NCBI GenBank assembly: GCA_937875395.1
Contig: CALNCU010000146.1
Coordinates: 1-8,692, forward strand
Length of the DNA: 8,692 nucleotides
Reading direction: 5' to 3'
Origin: an uncultured Armatimonadota bacterium
Lineage (GTDB): Bacteria > Armatimonadota > UBA5829 > DTJY01
The notes beneath the pieces were generated by a model. The model saw only the letters and a program-made list of their open reading frames with translations, was not told where the DNA came from and did no database searches. Below, piece by piece: positions 1 through 7,744 of this stretch. Position numbers and translations under genes: made by a program. Within the stretch, counting starts at the first letter, position 1; every line of letters begins with the position of its first letter.

Positions 1-48
1 GCAGGTGTCTGCATCATTGTTTCAATTCCAGGTTGGTACGATTAAAAG
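1..48 (-). CRISPR. Leader-proximal CRISPR repeat and partial first spacer
   Basis: A single 30-nt repeat occupies 19-48. On the minus strand it starts CTTTTAATCG, continues TACCAACCTGG and ends AATTGAAAC. The ATTGAAAC end is the typical 8-nt 5' handle of I-B crRNAs and fixes the transcription direction as leftward. Bases 1-18 would then be the first 18 nt of the leader-proximal spacer, cut by the window edge. Only one repeat copy is visible, so the array call rests on the repeat's form, its place downstream of cas2, and the two degenerate relatives of it between cas6 and cas8b. Array length cannot be seen. Confidence 0.85.
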
Positions 49-113
49 GCCTCTGATGGGCTTGTTGATTGTGCGTAGAAATCTTTAGTTTTTGAGGTTT
101 TGGCAAATGTTTT

Positions 114-158
114 GTCGTCGGGGGGAGGTTATGTGTTTTTCACGAATAGCCCGACGAC
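114..158. repeat. Inverted repeat with nested hairpin in leader
   Basis: GTCGTCGGG (114-122) is perfectly complementary to CCCGACGAC (150-158), leaving a 27-base interval. Inside that interval GTG (133-135) and CAC (141-143) flank TTTTT as a small second hairpin. A further copy of the arm, TCCGACGAC, lies at 226-234. Neither strand shows a clean U-tract right after the stem, so an intrinsic terminator is not well supported. A protein-binding site in the leader, or a structured 5' end of the pre-crRNA, is an alternative. Confidence 0.6.
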
Positions 159-225
159 GCTTGTTTTAATACAATACATCTATATTTTCTATAAACATGG
201 TTAATTTTCCTTCTTTATCCTACGC

Positions 226-234
226 TCCGACGAC
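226..234 (+). repeat. Third copy of leader CCGACGAC motif
   Basis: TCCGACGAC here repeats the arm seen at 150-158 in the same orientation, 76 bases away. It lies 44 bases beyond the cas2 stop. The motif is GC-rich within AT-rich surroundings and occurs three times in the leader (114-121 inverted, 151-158, 227-234), which suggests a recognition sequence rather than chance. Confidence 0.5.
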
Positions 235-277
235 TGTTTGTGCTTAAAATTAGTTTTCAGGCATTATGTAGCAGCGC

Positions 278-541
278 TTAAAATAGATTATCTGTAGGCA
301 GCTTTTCTATTCCCATTACTTCCCTATCAACTGCACTTTCTGTACGCAATTTGTAGATTAGCACAGAATCTTCCTTGCCCTCCATCAATTCACCAAACGC
401 ATGGCGGAGTCTGGCAAGCTTTGCATCCGTAATTTCTCCTTCAAAGACGGAGTTTTGAACCCAGTTTAAATAACGCCTGCATAGTTTGCATGCTTTACCT
501 ACCCGTTTTTCACTAATATCATATACCAGTATTACATACAT
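278..541 (-). CDS. cas2: CRISPR-associated endonuclease Cas2
   Basis: An 87-residue protein of usual Cas2 size. The N-terminus MYVILVYDISEKR gives the first ferredoxin-like strand, with the conserved aspartate D8 at its end. The following RRYLNWVQNSVFEG segment is the typical Cas2 helix and second strand. Cas2 dimers bridge two Cas1 dimers in the spacer integration complex. ATG start; the stop of cas1 is only 3 bases upstream, and the GGTGGTGA overlapping that stop serves as ribosome binding site. It is the last gene of the operon and is followed by the leader, the common order in I-B loci. Confidence 0.97.
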   Translation of the reverse strand: MYVILVYDISEKRVGKACKLCRRYLNWVQNSVFEGEITDAKLARLRHAFGELMEGKEDSVLIYKLRTESAVDREVMGIEKLPTDNLF

Positions 542-544
542 GAT

Positions 545-1543
545 TCACCACCATGCCCTGAAGGATTCGTAGGGCTCCATTCCGTTCAGGTGTTTTATGA
601 GCTTGTAGCATTCCAGTCTGATTAGATGCTGGTATGATACACTCCGTTTAAGCCTTCTGTGTTTTATTGTGGTCTGGAGTTTTTCTTCGTATCCTCTTAC
701 AAATAACTTGCGGGCATCTTCAGAGAGATAGCAGAATTCAGATTCTTTATGGGTGTCTTCCGGTTTTATCTGGTGAGTGTTCAGCATAGTAAAGATTAGA
801 CGGTCTACTATAATGGGCTTGAAGATTTCGGCAAGGTCCAGCGCAAGGGAGAATCGGCGCTCTCCGGGCTGGTGCAGATAGCTTATTGTTGGATTAAGCT
901 GACTGCGGTATATCTCTGAAAGTACTGTGGAGTACATCATGGAATTGCCGAAGGATATTAGTGCGTTTACTAAGTTATCCGGCGGACGCCTTACTCTTTT
1001 TTCAAACTCTATATCAGGTCCTAGTATGTGCCTCCAGGCCAAATAGTATACTTCTCGCAAACTGCCTTCTACACCCATCAGTTCCGGAATGTTTGCGGCA
1101 TCATCTATACCGGATGCCAACCTTTGGGCTTCATCTCTGGCCTCTGCCAGGTAGTCCGAATCCTTTACCCGTCCCTGGTAGTAGGCTATGTTTCTGATGA
1201 TATTATGTGCGGCTGACCTTTCTAGCTCTTTGGCAATTGCCAGGCGTTTCTTCTGATTAGTATAATAATCCACCTGCTTTACCAAAAGAAATCCGGAGTT
1301 AAGATACTCTCTTGGATAGAAGCTGCCGGAGTAGAATCCGTAGTAGTTAAAGAAGTGTGCAGGTACGTTCTTTTGGGCTATGAAGTTTAAGAATTTGGTG
1401 TTGAGGTCTAGCTCTCCAAATAGATATAGGCTGTCTATATCCTCTACGGGGACTGGTCTCTTACCTTCGTTTGTCTCTACATAGAGAGTGTTATCCTGTC
1501 GGCTTACTCTGCCGGATTTAAAGATGTAATAATTTCTGGACAT
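545..1543 (-). CDS. cas1: CRISPR-associated endonuclease/integrase Cas1
   Basis: A 332-residue Cas1 of full length. It has the N-terminal beta-rich domain (about residues 1-80: NYYIFKSGRVSRQDNTLYVE, then the VEDIDSLYLFGE segment) and the helical catalytic domain. The metal-binding residues are visible as E159 in GVEGSLRE, H224 in YLHQPGERR and E239 in LDLAEIFKP. With Cas2 it integrates prespacers at the leader-repeat junction. ATG start at 1543; GGGGGTGA overlapping the cas4 stop is a good ribosome binding site at normal distance, so translation is probably coupled to cas4. The cas4-cas1-cas2 order is the usual I-B adaptation cassette. Confidence 0.98.
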   Translation of the reverse strand: MSRNYYIFKSGRVSRQDNTLYVETNEGKRPVPVEDIDSLYLFGELDLNTKFLNFIAQKNVPAHFFNYYGFYSGSFYPREYLNSGFLLVKQVDYYTNQKKRLAIAKELERSAAHNIIRNIAYYQGRVKDSDYLAEARDEAQRLASGIDDAANIPELMGVEGSLREVYYLAWRHILGPDIEFEKRVRRPPDNLVNALISFGNSMMYSTVLSEIYRSQLNPTISYLHQPGERRFSLALDLAEIFKPIIVDRLIFTMLNTHQIKPEDTHKESEFCYLSEDARKLFVRGYEEKLQTTIKHRRLKRSVSYQHLIRLECYKLIKHLNGMEPYESFRAWW

Positions 1544-1549
1544 GGTTTG

Positions 1550-2074
1550 TCACCCCCAGCAATAATCTTCATAGCTGCATTTTTTGCATTTGGCGCTATA
1601 GTCTCTATGCGGGCATTCTTCGCTTTGCTTTATGGTGCGTACTTCTGCCAGTATTTCTTGGATCTCCTCTTCTGCCGCCGGAGTGAGTATTACTTCTTCT
1701 ATCCGACGGGATTTGGGATAATTCAGTACGCCGGTGAGTCCGTTTATGCCTTTCTGCTTTAGGTAGTAGAGGTAGTATAGAAGTTGGTATTTGTGTGCAC
1801 GCTCAAAGGCATTGCTCATTTTGACTTCATGTATTATGCCGCCGGATTCATCAAAGTCTATGCAGAGCAGGTTATCTATCATAAGTTCTTTGTGACGGGC
1901 ATCCCGGTAGGTTTCTTCATGAAGCAGTCGCCCCAAATCCACCTTATCTGATGTGCGTTCCATTTCTATGCCGTGGGAGAAGAGCCATAGTTTTGCCGGG
2001 CAGATAAGGCAGTAGTTGATTTCCGTTCCGCCTACTCTTACGGATGAGAGGACAATGTCTGTTTCACCGATCAT
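1550..2074 (-). CDS. cas4: CRISPR-associated exonuclease Cas4
   Basis: A 174-residue RecB-family nuclease. The iron-sulfur cysteines are C25 (in ICPAKLWLF) and C163, C166, C172 (in KCKKCSYEDYCWG). C22 and C154 are additional. Nuclease motifs follow in order: H52-E53 in LLHEETY, D73 in CIDFDE, E83-V-K85, and Q97 with Y101 in QLLYYLYYL. Cas4 trims prespacers and selects them by PAM together with Cas1-Cas2. ATG start 11 bases after the cas3 stop; the upstream AAAGG is a modest ribosome binding site. All catalytic residues seem intact, so PAM-aware acquisition should be functional. Confidence 0.96.
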   Translation of the reverse strand: MIGETDIVLSSVRVGGTEINYCLICPAKLWLFSHGIEMERTSDKVDLGRLLHEETYRDARHKELMIDNLLCIDFDESGGIIHEVKMSNAFERAHKYQLLYYLYYLKQKGINGLTGVLNYPKSRRIEEVILTPAAEEEIQEILAEVRTIKQSEECPHRDYSAKCKKCSYEDYCWG

Positions 2075-2085
2075 GAGCTTGGCCT

Positions 2086-4362
2086 TTAAAACATTTGAGA
2101 TTCAATATCATGGATTTTATCATAATGCAAACCTTTAAATGAGTCGTACCTGAGACTGATTTGCCAAGGATCAGTTGAAATTATAAGCGACTCCTTATTT
2201 GCAATAGCGCGCCCTATTCTCATCTGAACAAGGAGCCCCGCAGCCTCTAGCCATAAGCCCTGTGATACCAGTCTATCATGTTCCGTTCTTAGACATATTG
2301 GGAGCACCTCAACCGTATGATCAGCACGTTCCAGCACGTTATCCACCCAGTCTTGATGCGCGCCAGATAAGAACCGTTCATCAAACTGGTCATAATCAGG
2401 ATGATGGAAAGCTTCATAGAATGCCTGCATTTCAGTTTCTCCATAGCCGGTACCATAAATCTGATCCGCAAGCTCTATAAGCTGGGTTTCACTCAACTGA
2501 TTTTGGTTAGACACATTTGCGAGTGCTAAAATAGTTTCATCTGTTAATTTTTTATCGTAGAGCTGGTGTCTAGATATCTGCCTAGTGAGAATATTTATGG
2601 TGGCAGGTTGCTCTGCGCTGCCATTCCGGTTCACCCGACCCATTCTTTGGACCAAAGCATCAATTGGGGCTGCCTCAAAATATCCGCAACCATAACTGAT
2701 ATCCAAGCTTACTTCTACAGCCTGTGTCGCAATCAACAATTTGGGGGGTATTTTTCCCGTGATTCTGTTTTCTATATCAGCCCTATCTCTGCCATTGAAC
2801 GCCCCATGTAACAGCGCAATATCACAGGTATTAAGGCCAAAACGGTCTTTTGCTTCTTTGTAAATAGTCTGAGCACTGTGCACGTGGTTTACCACCACTA
2901 AGACAGATCGTTCATTAAGATCATTTCCAATATCATCCAGTATATCTAAAATATTGGCATCAATAATTTTTATTTTGTGGCGAATGCGTTTTAACACTTC
3001 CCTATCGCCGGAATCTTTCCCATCAGGTAGCACACAATTATCTATTCCCAAATATTCTTTTATCATCCGCTCAAGAAATGATGGGAAAGTAGCAGATACA
3101 AATGCCACACGTACCCCCATATTGCGTATAAGTTTCATACCTCCAAGAATTAACCCTATCATCTTTGGATCATACGCATGAATCTCATCGAACACAAAAC
3201 AAGCGTTCTCAAATTCGGATAGCATTTGTTCCCAACCGGGACCACGAAGAAAGTACTTTACCAGTTGATGCGGCGTACAAACCCGCATGGGAAAATACAT
3301 CTCTCTACCAGCATGTTTTAGTTCCAATGCCTTGTGTTGGGCATTTTTTTTCTTATTAACATCCGTAATGTTAATATCTTCACTAAAGCGTCGATTCAGG
3401 TAATGAGCCACACGCCCATGAAGCACGCCAACTTTATCAGGAAAAAGAGTTTCCAGTCGCTGGTGCATTGCATTGATACTTGCTGTAAAAGGTAGCACAA
3501 AAAATGTACGTGAATTTACCTGCTGGTTATTCTTTAGCCAAAGGATACATGCTTCAGTCTTCCCTGAGCCTGTAGGCGCGCGTAATAGCATATCACCTTT
3601 AGTTGAGGCGGCAGCACGTTGGAATCCGCGCAGGCTTGGCACATGCGCCAAATCCACCTGACCCCACATAATCTGGTCAGGTGGAACTTGATGGCCTGAT
3701 GCAAGATGATCTACAGTTCTGAGCAACCCGCGAAGTTTGGCCGCATCTTTTCTGCGATCAACGGGTATTTCTAGCTGATCATACCTTGAAACCCATCTTT
3801 TATCGAGCTGCCTAAGCCCTTGTGCATCTCTCCAATCACAAATTCCAGAGGGCCATTGCGGCAGATGCGCGTCCGGAACCAATGACTGCAACTCCATCCA
3901 GAACATAGGCATTTCATGGACAGCATCCTCAAATTCTGCGGCCATTTTTTTCCAAACTCCATACGGTTTAAGTGGAGGAGGAAGTTGCTCTGGATATAAT
4001 GTTCCTTTGCTATCACATATACCATCAGCCGGCAGAGTTTTATGATGGAAAAGCACAGCCAATATTACCGATTCATCTGCCTGCGCAAACTGAGAGCACA
4101 AGACAACAGATAGAACTTCATGTCGCCATTCATGCCAATCGCATGCATTTCCTGCCAAAACGTTCTGAAATCCCGATGCAGCTTTGCCAAGATCATGGGT
4201 TGCAGCTGCAAGCAATAGATGATCTGCTAGCCGCCTATCATTTGATGGTAGCAAATCTATAATACGCATGGCCGTTCTAACGCAATTCGCAGTATGGCAG
4301 AGCAATGTCTCTTGTGGATCACTTTTTGCCAGCCATCCTCGATAGTTCATAATATTGACCAT
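2086..4362 (-). CDS. cas3: CRISPR-associated Cas3, HD nuclease-helicase fusion
   Basis: A 758-residue interference nuclease. The N-terminal HD domain carries H23, H56-D57 (ATHDLGK), H77, H81, H106-H107 and a possible distal D218. The superfamily 2 helicase follows: Walker A PTGSGKT at about 263-269, DEIH box at 392-395, SAT motif at 423-425 and QRMGRVNRNG at 572-581. It is recruited by target-bound Cascade and degrades the displaced strand. The start is ambiguous. The ATG at 4362 overlaps cas5 by 16 bases. An in-frame ATG at 4350 (residue 5) forms an ATGA overlap with the cas5 stop, like the cas7-cas5 junction. Neither has a strong ribosome binding site, and I slightly favour 4350 biologically. 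No truncation or lost catalytic motif is seen. Confidence 0.97.
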   Translation of the reverse strand: MVNIMNYRGWLAKSDPQETLLCHTANCVRTAMRIIDLLPSNDRRLADHLLLAAATHDLGKAASGFQNVLAGNACDWHEWRHEVLSVVLCSQFAQADESVILAVLFHHKTLPADGICDSKGTLYPEQLPPPLKPYGVWKKMAAEFEDAVHEMPMFWMELQSLVPDAHLPQWPSGICDWRDAQGLRQLDKRWVSRYDQLEIPVDRRKDAAKLRGLLRTVDHLASGHQVPPDQIMWGQVDLAHVPSLRGFQRAAASTKGDMLLRAPTGSGKTEACILWLKNNQQVNSRTFFVLPFTASINAMHQRLETLFPDKVGVLHGRVAHYLNRRFSEDINITDVNKKKNAQHKALELKHAGREMYFPMRVCTPHQLVKYFLRGPGWEQMLSEFENACFVFDEIHAYDPKMIGLILGGMKLIRNMGVRVAFVSATFPSFLERMIKEYLGIDNCVLPDGKDSGDREVLKRIRHKIKIIDANILDILDDIGNDLNERSVLVVVNHVHSAQTIYKEAKDRFGLNTCDIALLHGAFNGRDRADIENRITGKIPPKLLIATQAVEVSLDISYGCGYFEAAPIDALVQRMGRVNRNGSAEQPATINILTRQISRHQLYDKKLTDETILALANVSNQNQLSETQLIELADQIYGTGYGETEMQAFYEAFHHPDYDQFDERFLSGAHQDWVDNVLERADHTVEVLPICLRTEHDRLVSQGLWLEAAGLLVQMRIGRAIANKESLIISTDPWQISLRYDSFKGLHYDKIHDIESQMF

Positions 4363-5030
4363 CGGTGCATATATATAACTTCACCGGGTGCTGTGCTATC
4401 TAATGGATGGTATAAGTTTTCTTGAGCAATTTCAACACCAGGAGGATCAGATGGAATCGCCACAAAGAGACTGCTTGGGCCTGCCTGTCGGACATGATGT
4501 AGCAAGTCGTTTTGAAAATACTCAGCAAACCGCATAATCCGACCGGGCGGATAATTCAGGGAAAAAGGCAGCCAGGTCCCCCGCACATAGCCGAATTCAG
4601 CAGGTCTTAGCTCTATCTCTGATACATCCTGAATCCAGGCGATATCCTGACTTCGACCGAGGCAGGGTATGCCCACAGGATTAGAGAGCCATTCATAGGC
4701 ATTGTCACCAACAACATAGAGATCAAGCATAGGATCCACATGAAAACTCCTTTGCCCAACTCCCCTATCTTTAATCCTTCCCAGCCGACCTTTTGGATCA
4801 ACCCCCAGCCTTATAAGCCTTTCTACTGAATCAGTTGTTTCACCGTTATGAAAATAAGAAAATCCTACTCTTACTTCTTTAGGCGATACCTCACGCCCCG
4901 CACAACAGCCTAATAATCCCAGCAGTGTGGAATACAGCGGAAAAGGACTGGCTAGTTGAGTTCCACTCACCAAAAATGGCACACGAACCGAAGCGGTGAA
5001 TCCGCATAAACGGGCGTGCACAGCTTTCAT
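4347..5030 (-). CDS. cas5: Cascade subunit Cas5 (I-B, Cas5t type)
   Basis: A 227-residue RAMP-fold protein. The N-terminus MKAVHARLCGFTASVRVP is the first RRM strand and helix. The PLYSTLLGLLGCCAG segment (about 31-45) is the characteristic Cas5 signature. In I-B Cascade, Cas5 caps the crRNA 5' handle (the ATTGAAAC end) and contacts Cas8 and the first Cas7. ATG start at 5030 overlaps the cas7 stop as ATGA, and AGAGG lies 7 bases before the start. Size and position between cas7 and cas3 fit Cas5 of the Cst/Tneap loci. Confidence 0.95.
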   Translation of the reverse strand: MKAVHARLCGFTASVRVPFLVSGTQLASPFPLYSTLLGLLGCCAGREVSPKEVRVGFSYFHNGETTDSVERLIRLGVDPKGRLGRIKDRGVGQRSFHVDPMLDLYVVGDNAYEWLSNPVGIPCLGRSQDIAWIQDVSEIELRPAEFGYVRGTWLPFSLNYPPGRIMRFAEYFQNDLLHHVRQAGPSSLFVAIPSDPPGVEIAQENLYHPLDSTAPGEVIYMHRWSIL

Positions 5031-6091
5031 GGCAGTGCCTCTGATAGCTTACTCATTGCCTGTACTGGTGTAGTAATGGTAAATTGTTCTCCCATCTGAC
5101 TAATTTCATCTTCGTTTGCCAGATACCCCTTGCGAATTCCCACATAAACCGGCGTAACCAGCCTGCTGGAATAATCATCAACAATATCTTTTAAGGTATC
5201 TACCTTCAGCTTGACTCCATCATCTGTGCATACAAACAGGTCATTGAATACCGGGTTTCCGCAGGAAAGACCTGCTGCAATGATTACCTTCGGAGCCACA
5301 TCGGTACCAAATGCAGCTTGCTTTGCGCCGCCACGCAGCACTGAAATTGCCCTAAGTAGTGCACCAGCTCGCTTTTTACGTTCTACCTCACGATCAGATA
5401 ATACATATATCCCTTCTTCTGCAAGCGAGAGTTTGCCTGATTCCATCCATTCGTTAATTTTGCTTTCATCCAACTCTATCCTGTCGCCAATATTCACAAA
5501 CCGGCCCAAGCGCGAATAATCAAGAGAAAAGACGCTCTGCAAGTCTGTGTTGTAGAATTGTGTTGAATAAGGCAGCGGTGTACCTTCTTTTAGATGAACG
5601 AATCCTTCATCTTTAGTTGTGCATCTGTTATGCCGCACAGAGATTAGTATGGATGACAGAAAAGGTGAGGTTCTCATTACAGCCTTTGTGCGTGTTCGCT
5701 GAGATTGGGCCGTATCCTCATCATCACCTGGTTCATCGTCATTCTTCTTTACCTTGCCTTGTCCAGCCTCTGCCCGCATATAACCAAAAATATCATCCTC
5801 TGGAAATTTAACTGGATTCAGTTCTCCGCAAATCTTATTAGTTGTACCTTTCTCACTTAGATCAATAGCCCGAAGTTCGCTGACAGGCCAACCTTCTTCG
5901 TCACAAACTGTATTACGCAACCAGCGCCTCCACGATTGTGCCGATACATAGGGCAATCTTTCTCTTCCTCTTTGAAGCATTTTGGGGACCGTAACGTTAC
6001 GGTCTTCACCGGCGCCTAACCCGGCGCCATTTAAGAATGCACCCTCTGCTTGAATGAGAAATGTTCCTGTAACATGCGTTAACTCTTTCAT
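5027..6091 (-). CDS. cas7: Cascade backbone Cas7 (Cst2/DevR family)
   Basis: A 354-residue protein. The N-terminal LTHVTGTFLIQAEGAFLNG followed by an R/G-rich segment (GAGEDRNVTVPKM) and LPYVSAQSWRRWLR matches the Cst2/DevR branch of Cas7. Several copies form the helical backbone that holds the spacer part of crRNA. An acidic, basic-flanked insertion (around KKNDDEPGDDEDTAQSQR) lies before the RTSPFLSS segment and may be a disordered loop. I chose the ATG at 6091 over the in-frame TTG at 6097 because AGGAGG at 6099-6104 is 7 bases from the ATG and only 1 base from the TTG. It begins 2 bases after the cas8b stop. Confidence 0.95.
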   Translation of the reverse strand: MKELTHVTGTFLIQAEGAFLNGAGLGAGEDRNVTVPKMLQRGRERLPYVSAQSWRRWLRNTVCDEEGWPVSELRAIDLSEKGTTNKICGELNPVKFPEDDIFGYMRAEAGQGKVKKNDDEPGDDEDTAQSQRTRTKAVMRTSPFLSSILISVRHNRCTTKDEGFVHLKEGTPLPYSTQFYNTDLQSVFSLDYSRLGRFVNIGDRIELDESKINEWMESGKLSLAEEGIYVLSDREVERKKRAGALLRAISVLRGGAKQAAFGTDVAPKVIIAAGLSCGNPVFNDLFVCTDDGVKLKVDTLKDIVDDYSSRLVTPVYVGIRKGYLANEDEISQMGEQFTITTPVQAMSKLSEALP

Positions 6092-6093
6092 CC

Positions 6094-7713
6094 TCAAACC
6101 TCCTTTTGATTATTTATATATTCACGATAGAGATTCGCCAGCCGGATGCGCATCTGAAAAAGAAGTTCCCACGCTTGCGGCTTACCGTTTTCATCACAAA
6201 CAAAATCATCCCAATCCCCATAATCAAAGTCTTGATGTTTTTCTGCGAGTAAGGCAAACTTGTCACGCAGCCACCTCACGTCAATTTCGTTATGAGAAAA
6301 TCTGTCCAACACATCCTTTTTAAATCTCTCAATACCTCTACCTGCTACATAGTCCTCAAAGTAGAGACTAGATGCCTCTTCAATTTTGGGATGAACAGTT
6401 TTCATTGCCGGTTTTTCCTCCAGTTCCTGAGAATCTTGATCATTTAGCTTACACATGGTTAGCTGTAGAATATCCCACCCAAGAGGAGCGACCCTTATAG
6501 GATGATGCTGAATCGTCGGAAAAAGTGTATCGTATGCAGCAAGATCAATGTCACCGCTTTCCGCCATATCCGCAATAATGCGCCGAACTGCAAATTTATT
6601 TGCAGCATCTCTTAGGGCATCAGTTTTCTTTAATGACTTCTCACTACAAGACTTTGATAATTGTTGGGCAATCCTGTGCGCGGATAGGATTGCTATGGGA
6701 GAAATATCACATATTCTATTGAGATAAAACTGTGCAAACGACAGCGATGCACCAGGGTTATTCTTCGCAGGAAGCAATCCCCTGTAGAAATGACGGTTCT
6801 GTATACACGGCAAAAGTTGCTGTTTTGAATCATACTTTAACAGGTGATTTATCTGAGAACGATAGCCATATACAATCGCCTCTCTCAAAAACCGCAATGC
6901 ATAGCTTGGAATTTCCATTGACATACAATCTGTTCCGTTTCCGGAGTTTCTATAAAGCCATATATAGAGTGGATTCTTTGTTTCGCCTTGTTCGTCTGGA
7001 TCAGTCTGTTCAAACAAATCCAAGAGCCTTTCAATAACCGATTTCGGTGATTTCTTACTTCCTGATATTTCTACCTTGGCATCACCGGCCTTCAGCTTTG
7101 ATATATTCTCATCTACAATGCGCCTTATTAGCCGCATGGCGAGAGGTTGGTTTGCACATTCAAACGTCACAAGCCTTCCATTAATCAGCATAGAACCCAA
7201 TGGTAAAAAGTTAACAGCAACAAGACATCTTCCACAAACGTTCAGCGGCTGGACGCTTCCGGGTAGTGCTTGTGCGCTATTTCCGATAGATCCAGACATA
7301 GGCATTAGATGACGCCCTATAACCTTTATACCATTAGCTTTCAACCCAAACTCTGAAAGAGCACTATTAAAGGCACCTGTAATATCAATAGCATTATACT
7401 CCCCGCATATTTCACACATACTTGATTGATGATTGCATGATTGTTGGCCATCAAGCAAGTTGCTTAGAATTTGCGTGTATAAAACAGGCCTATCTACATG
7501 CTTATAGCGATCCTGTGTCAATGGACCATTTTTGCCAAAGATCATGGTAAAGCTCTTTAGCTTTGAATTGTATTCCCCTATACGCCCATCAATCAGGCCC
7601 TTTTTCAAATCGGCCAAATTGAGCGCCCAGGGATCATTCTTTCCAAGCACATGCGCAGCAACACAGAGCCCGGAATCTACAAATGGGTTTCCCGTAAATC
7701 CGTAATTTGCCAT
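6094..7713 (-). CDS. cas8b: Cascade large subunit Cas8b1 (Cst1, CXXC-CXXC family)
   Basis: A 539-residue protein starting MANYGFTGNPFVDSGLCVAA, an N-terminus typical of Cst1. Two CXXC pairs, C100-EIC103 and C150-GRC153, give the zinc-binding motif that names the family; C93 and H95 are nearby extra candidates. Cas8 is the Cascade large subunit that reads the PAM and helps open target DNA. I chose ATG 7713 over the in-frame TTG at 7767: a near-perfect AGGAGGTGA (7719-7727) lies just before the ATG, while the TTG falls inside a degenerate CRISPR repeat. It is preceded by a 138-base gap, the only large gap in the operon, and begins the tightly packed stretch that runs to cas2. Confidence 0.93.
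   Translation of the reverse strand: MANYGFTGNPFVDSGLCVAAHVLGKNDPWALNLADLKKGLIDGRIGEYNSKLKSFTMIFGKNGPLTQDRYKHVDRPVLYTQILSNLLDGQQSCNHQSSMCEICGEYNAIDITGAFNSALSEFGLKANGIKVIGRHLMPMSGSIGNSAQALPGSVQPLNVCGRCLVAVNFLPLGSMLINGRLVTFECANQPLAMRLIRRIVDENISKLKAGDAKVEISGSKKSPKSVIERLLDLFEQTDPDEQGETKNPLYIWLYRNSGNGTDCMSMEIPSYALRFLREAIVYGYRSQINHLLKYDSKQQLLPCIQNRHFYRGLLPAKNNPGASLSFAQFYLNRICDISPIAILSAHRIAQQLSKSCSEKSLKKTDALRDAANKFAVRRIIADMAESGDIDLAAYDTLFPTIQHHPIRVAPLGWDILQLTMCKLNDQDSQELEEKPAMKTVHPKIEEASSLYFEDYVAGRGIERFKKDVLDRFSHNEIDVRWLRDKFALLAEKHQDFDYGDWDDFVCDENGKPQAWELLFQMRIRLANLYREYINNQKEV
6099..6104 (-). promoter_or_regulatory. Ribosome binding site deciding the cas7 start
   Basis: AGGAGG on the minus strand lies inside the last codons of cas8b, 7 bases before the ATG at 6091. 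It excludes the upstream TTG at 6097 as the start. Confidence 0.85.
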
Positions 7714-7718
7714 TTCAA

Positions 7719-7727
7719 TCACCTCCT
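7719..7727 (-). promoter_or_regulatory. Strong ribosome binding site of cas8b
   Basis: AGGAGGTGA, an almost full anti-16S match, sits with its AGGAGG core 8 bases before the ATG at 7713. It settles the cas8b start and is the strongest such site in the window. Confidence 0.92.
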
Positions 7728-7744
7728 CTTTTTCTATGTAAATT

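Larger units (their letters stand above)
49..277 (-). promoter_or_regulatory. CRISPR leader
   Basis: This is 229 bases of non-coding sequence between the cas2 stop and the first repeat. It is in the right place and of the right size to be the leader that drives pre-crRNA transcription and directs spacer integration. It has AT-rich tracts (161-220) with -10-like hexamers such as TATAGA on the minus strand, but no convincing -35/-10 pair that I would mark. It contains three copies of the CCGACGAC motif, annotated separately. I see no open reading frame or tRNA in it. Confidence 0.75.

Noticed and set aside
86..93. 8-nt match of the pseudo-spacer start (TAGTTTTT) in the leader
   Set aside because: Short, T-rich and broken at position 9, not a flip-out position. 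It is much weaker than the 11 of 12 match at 7835-7846.
114..158. Intrinsic terminator after cas2
   Set aside because: The stem has a 27-base interval and is followed on the minus strand by AAAACA, without the U-tract needed.
247..257. 11-nt identity AAATTAGTTTT with the pseudo-handle/pseudo-spacer junction
   Set aside because: Only 7 nt of it are guide sequence, and the rest matches the handle rather than a PAM. In AT-rich DNA this is likely chance.
961..1762. Plus-strand open frames over cas1 and cas4 (and similar ones over cas3, cas5, cas7, cas8b and cas6)
   Set aside because: They are shadows of well-supported minus-strand genes, with no ribosome binding sites or recognisable protein families.
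7713..7719. ATTGAAA at the cas8b start resembling the repeat handle
   Set aside because: The bases before it are a ribosome binding site and not repeat-like, so it is not a third degenerate repeat.
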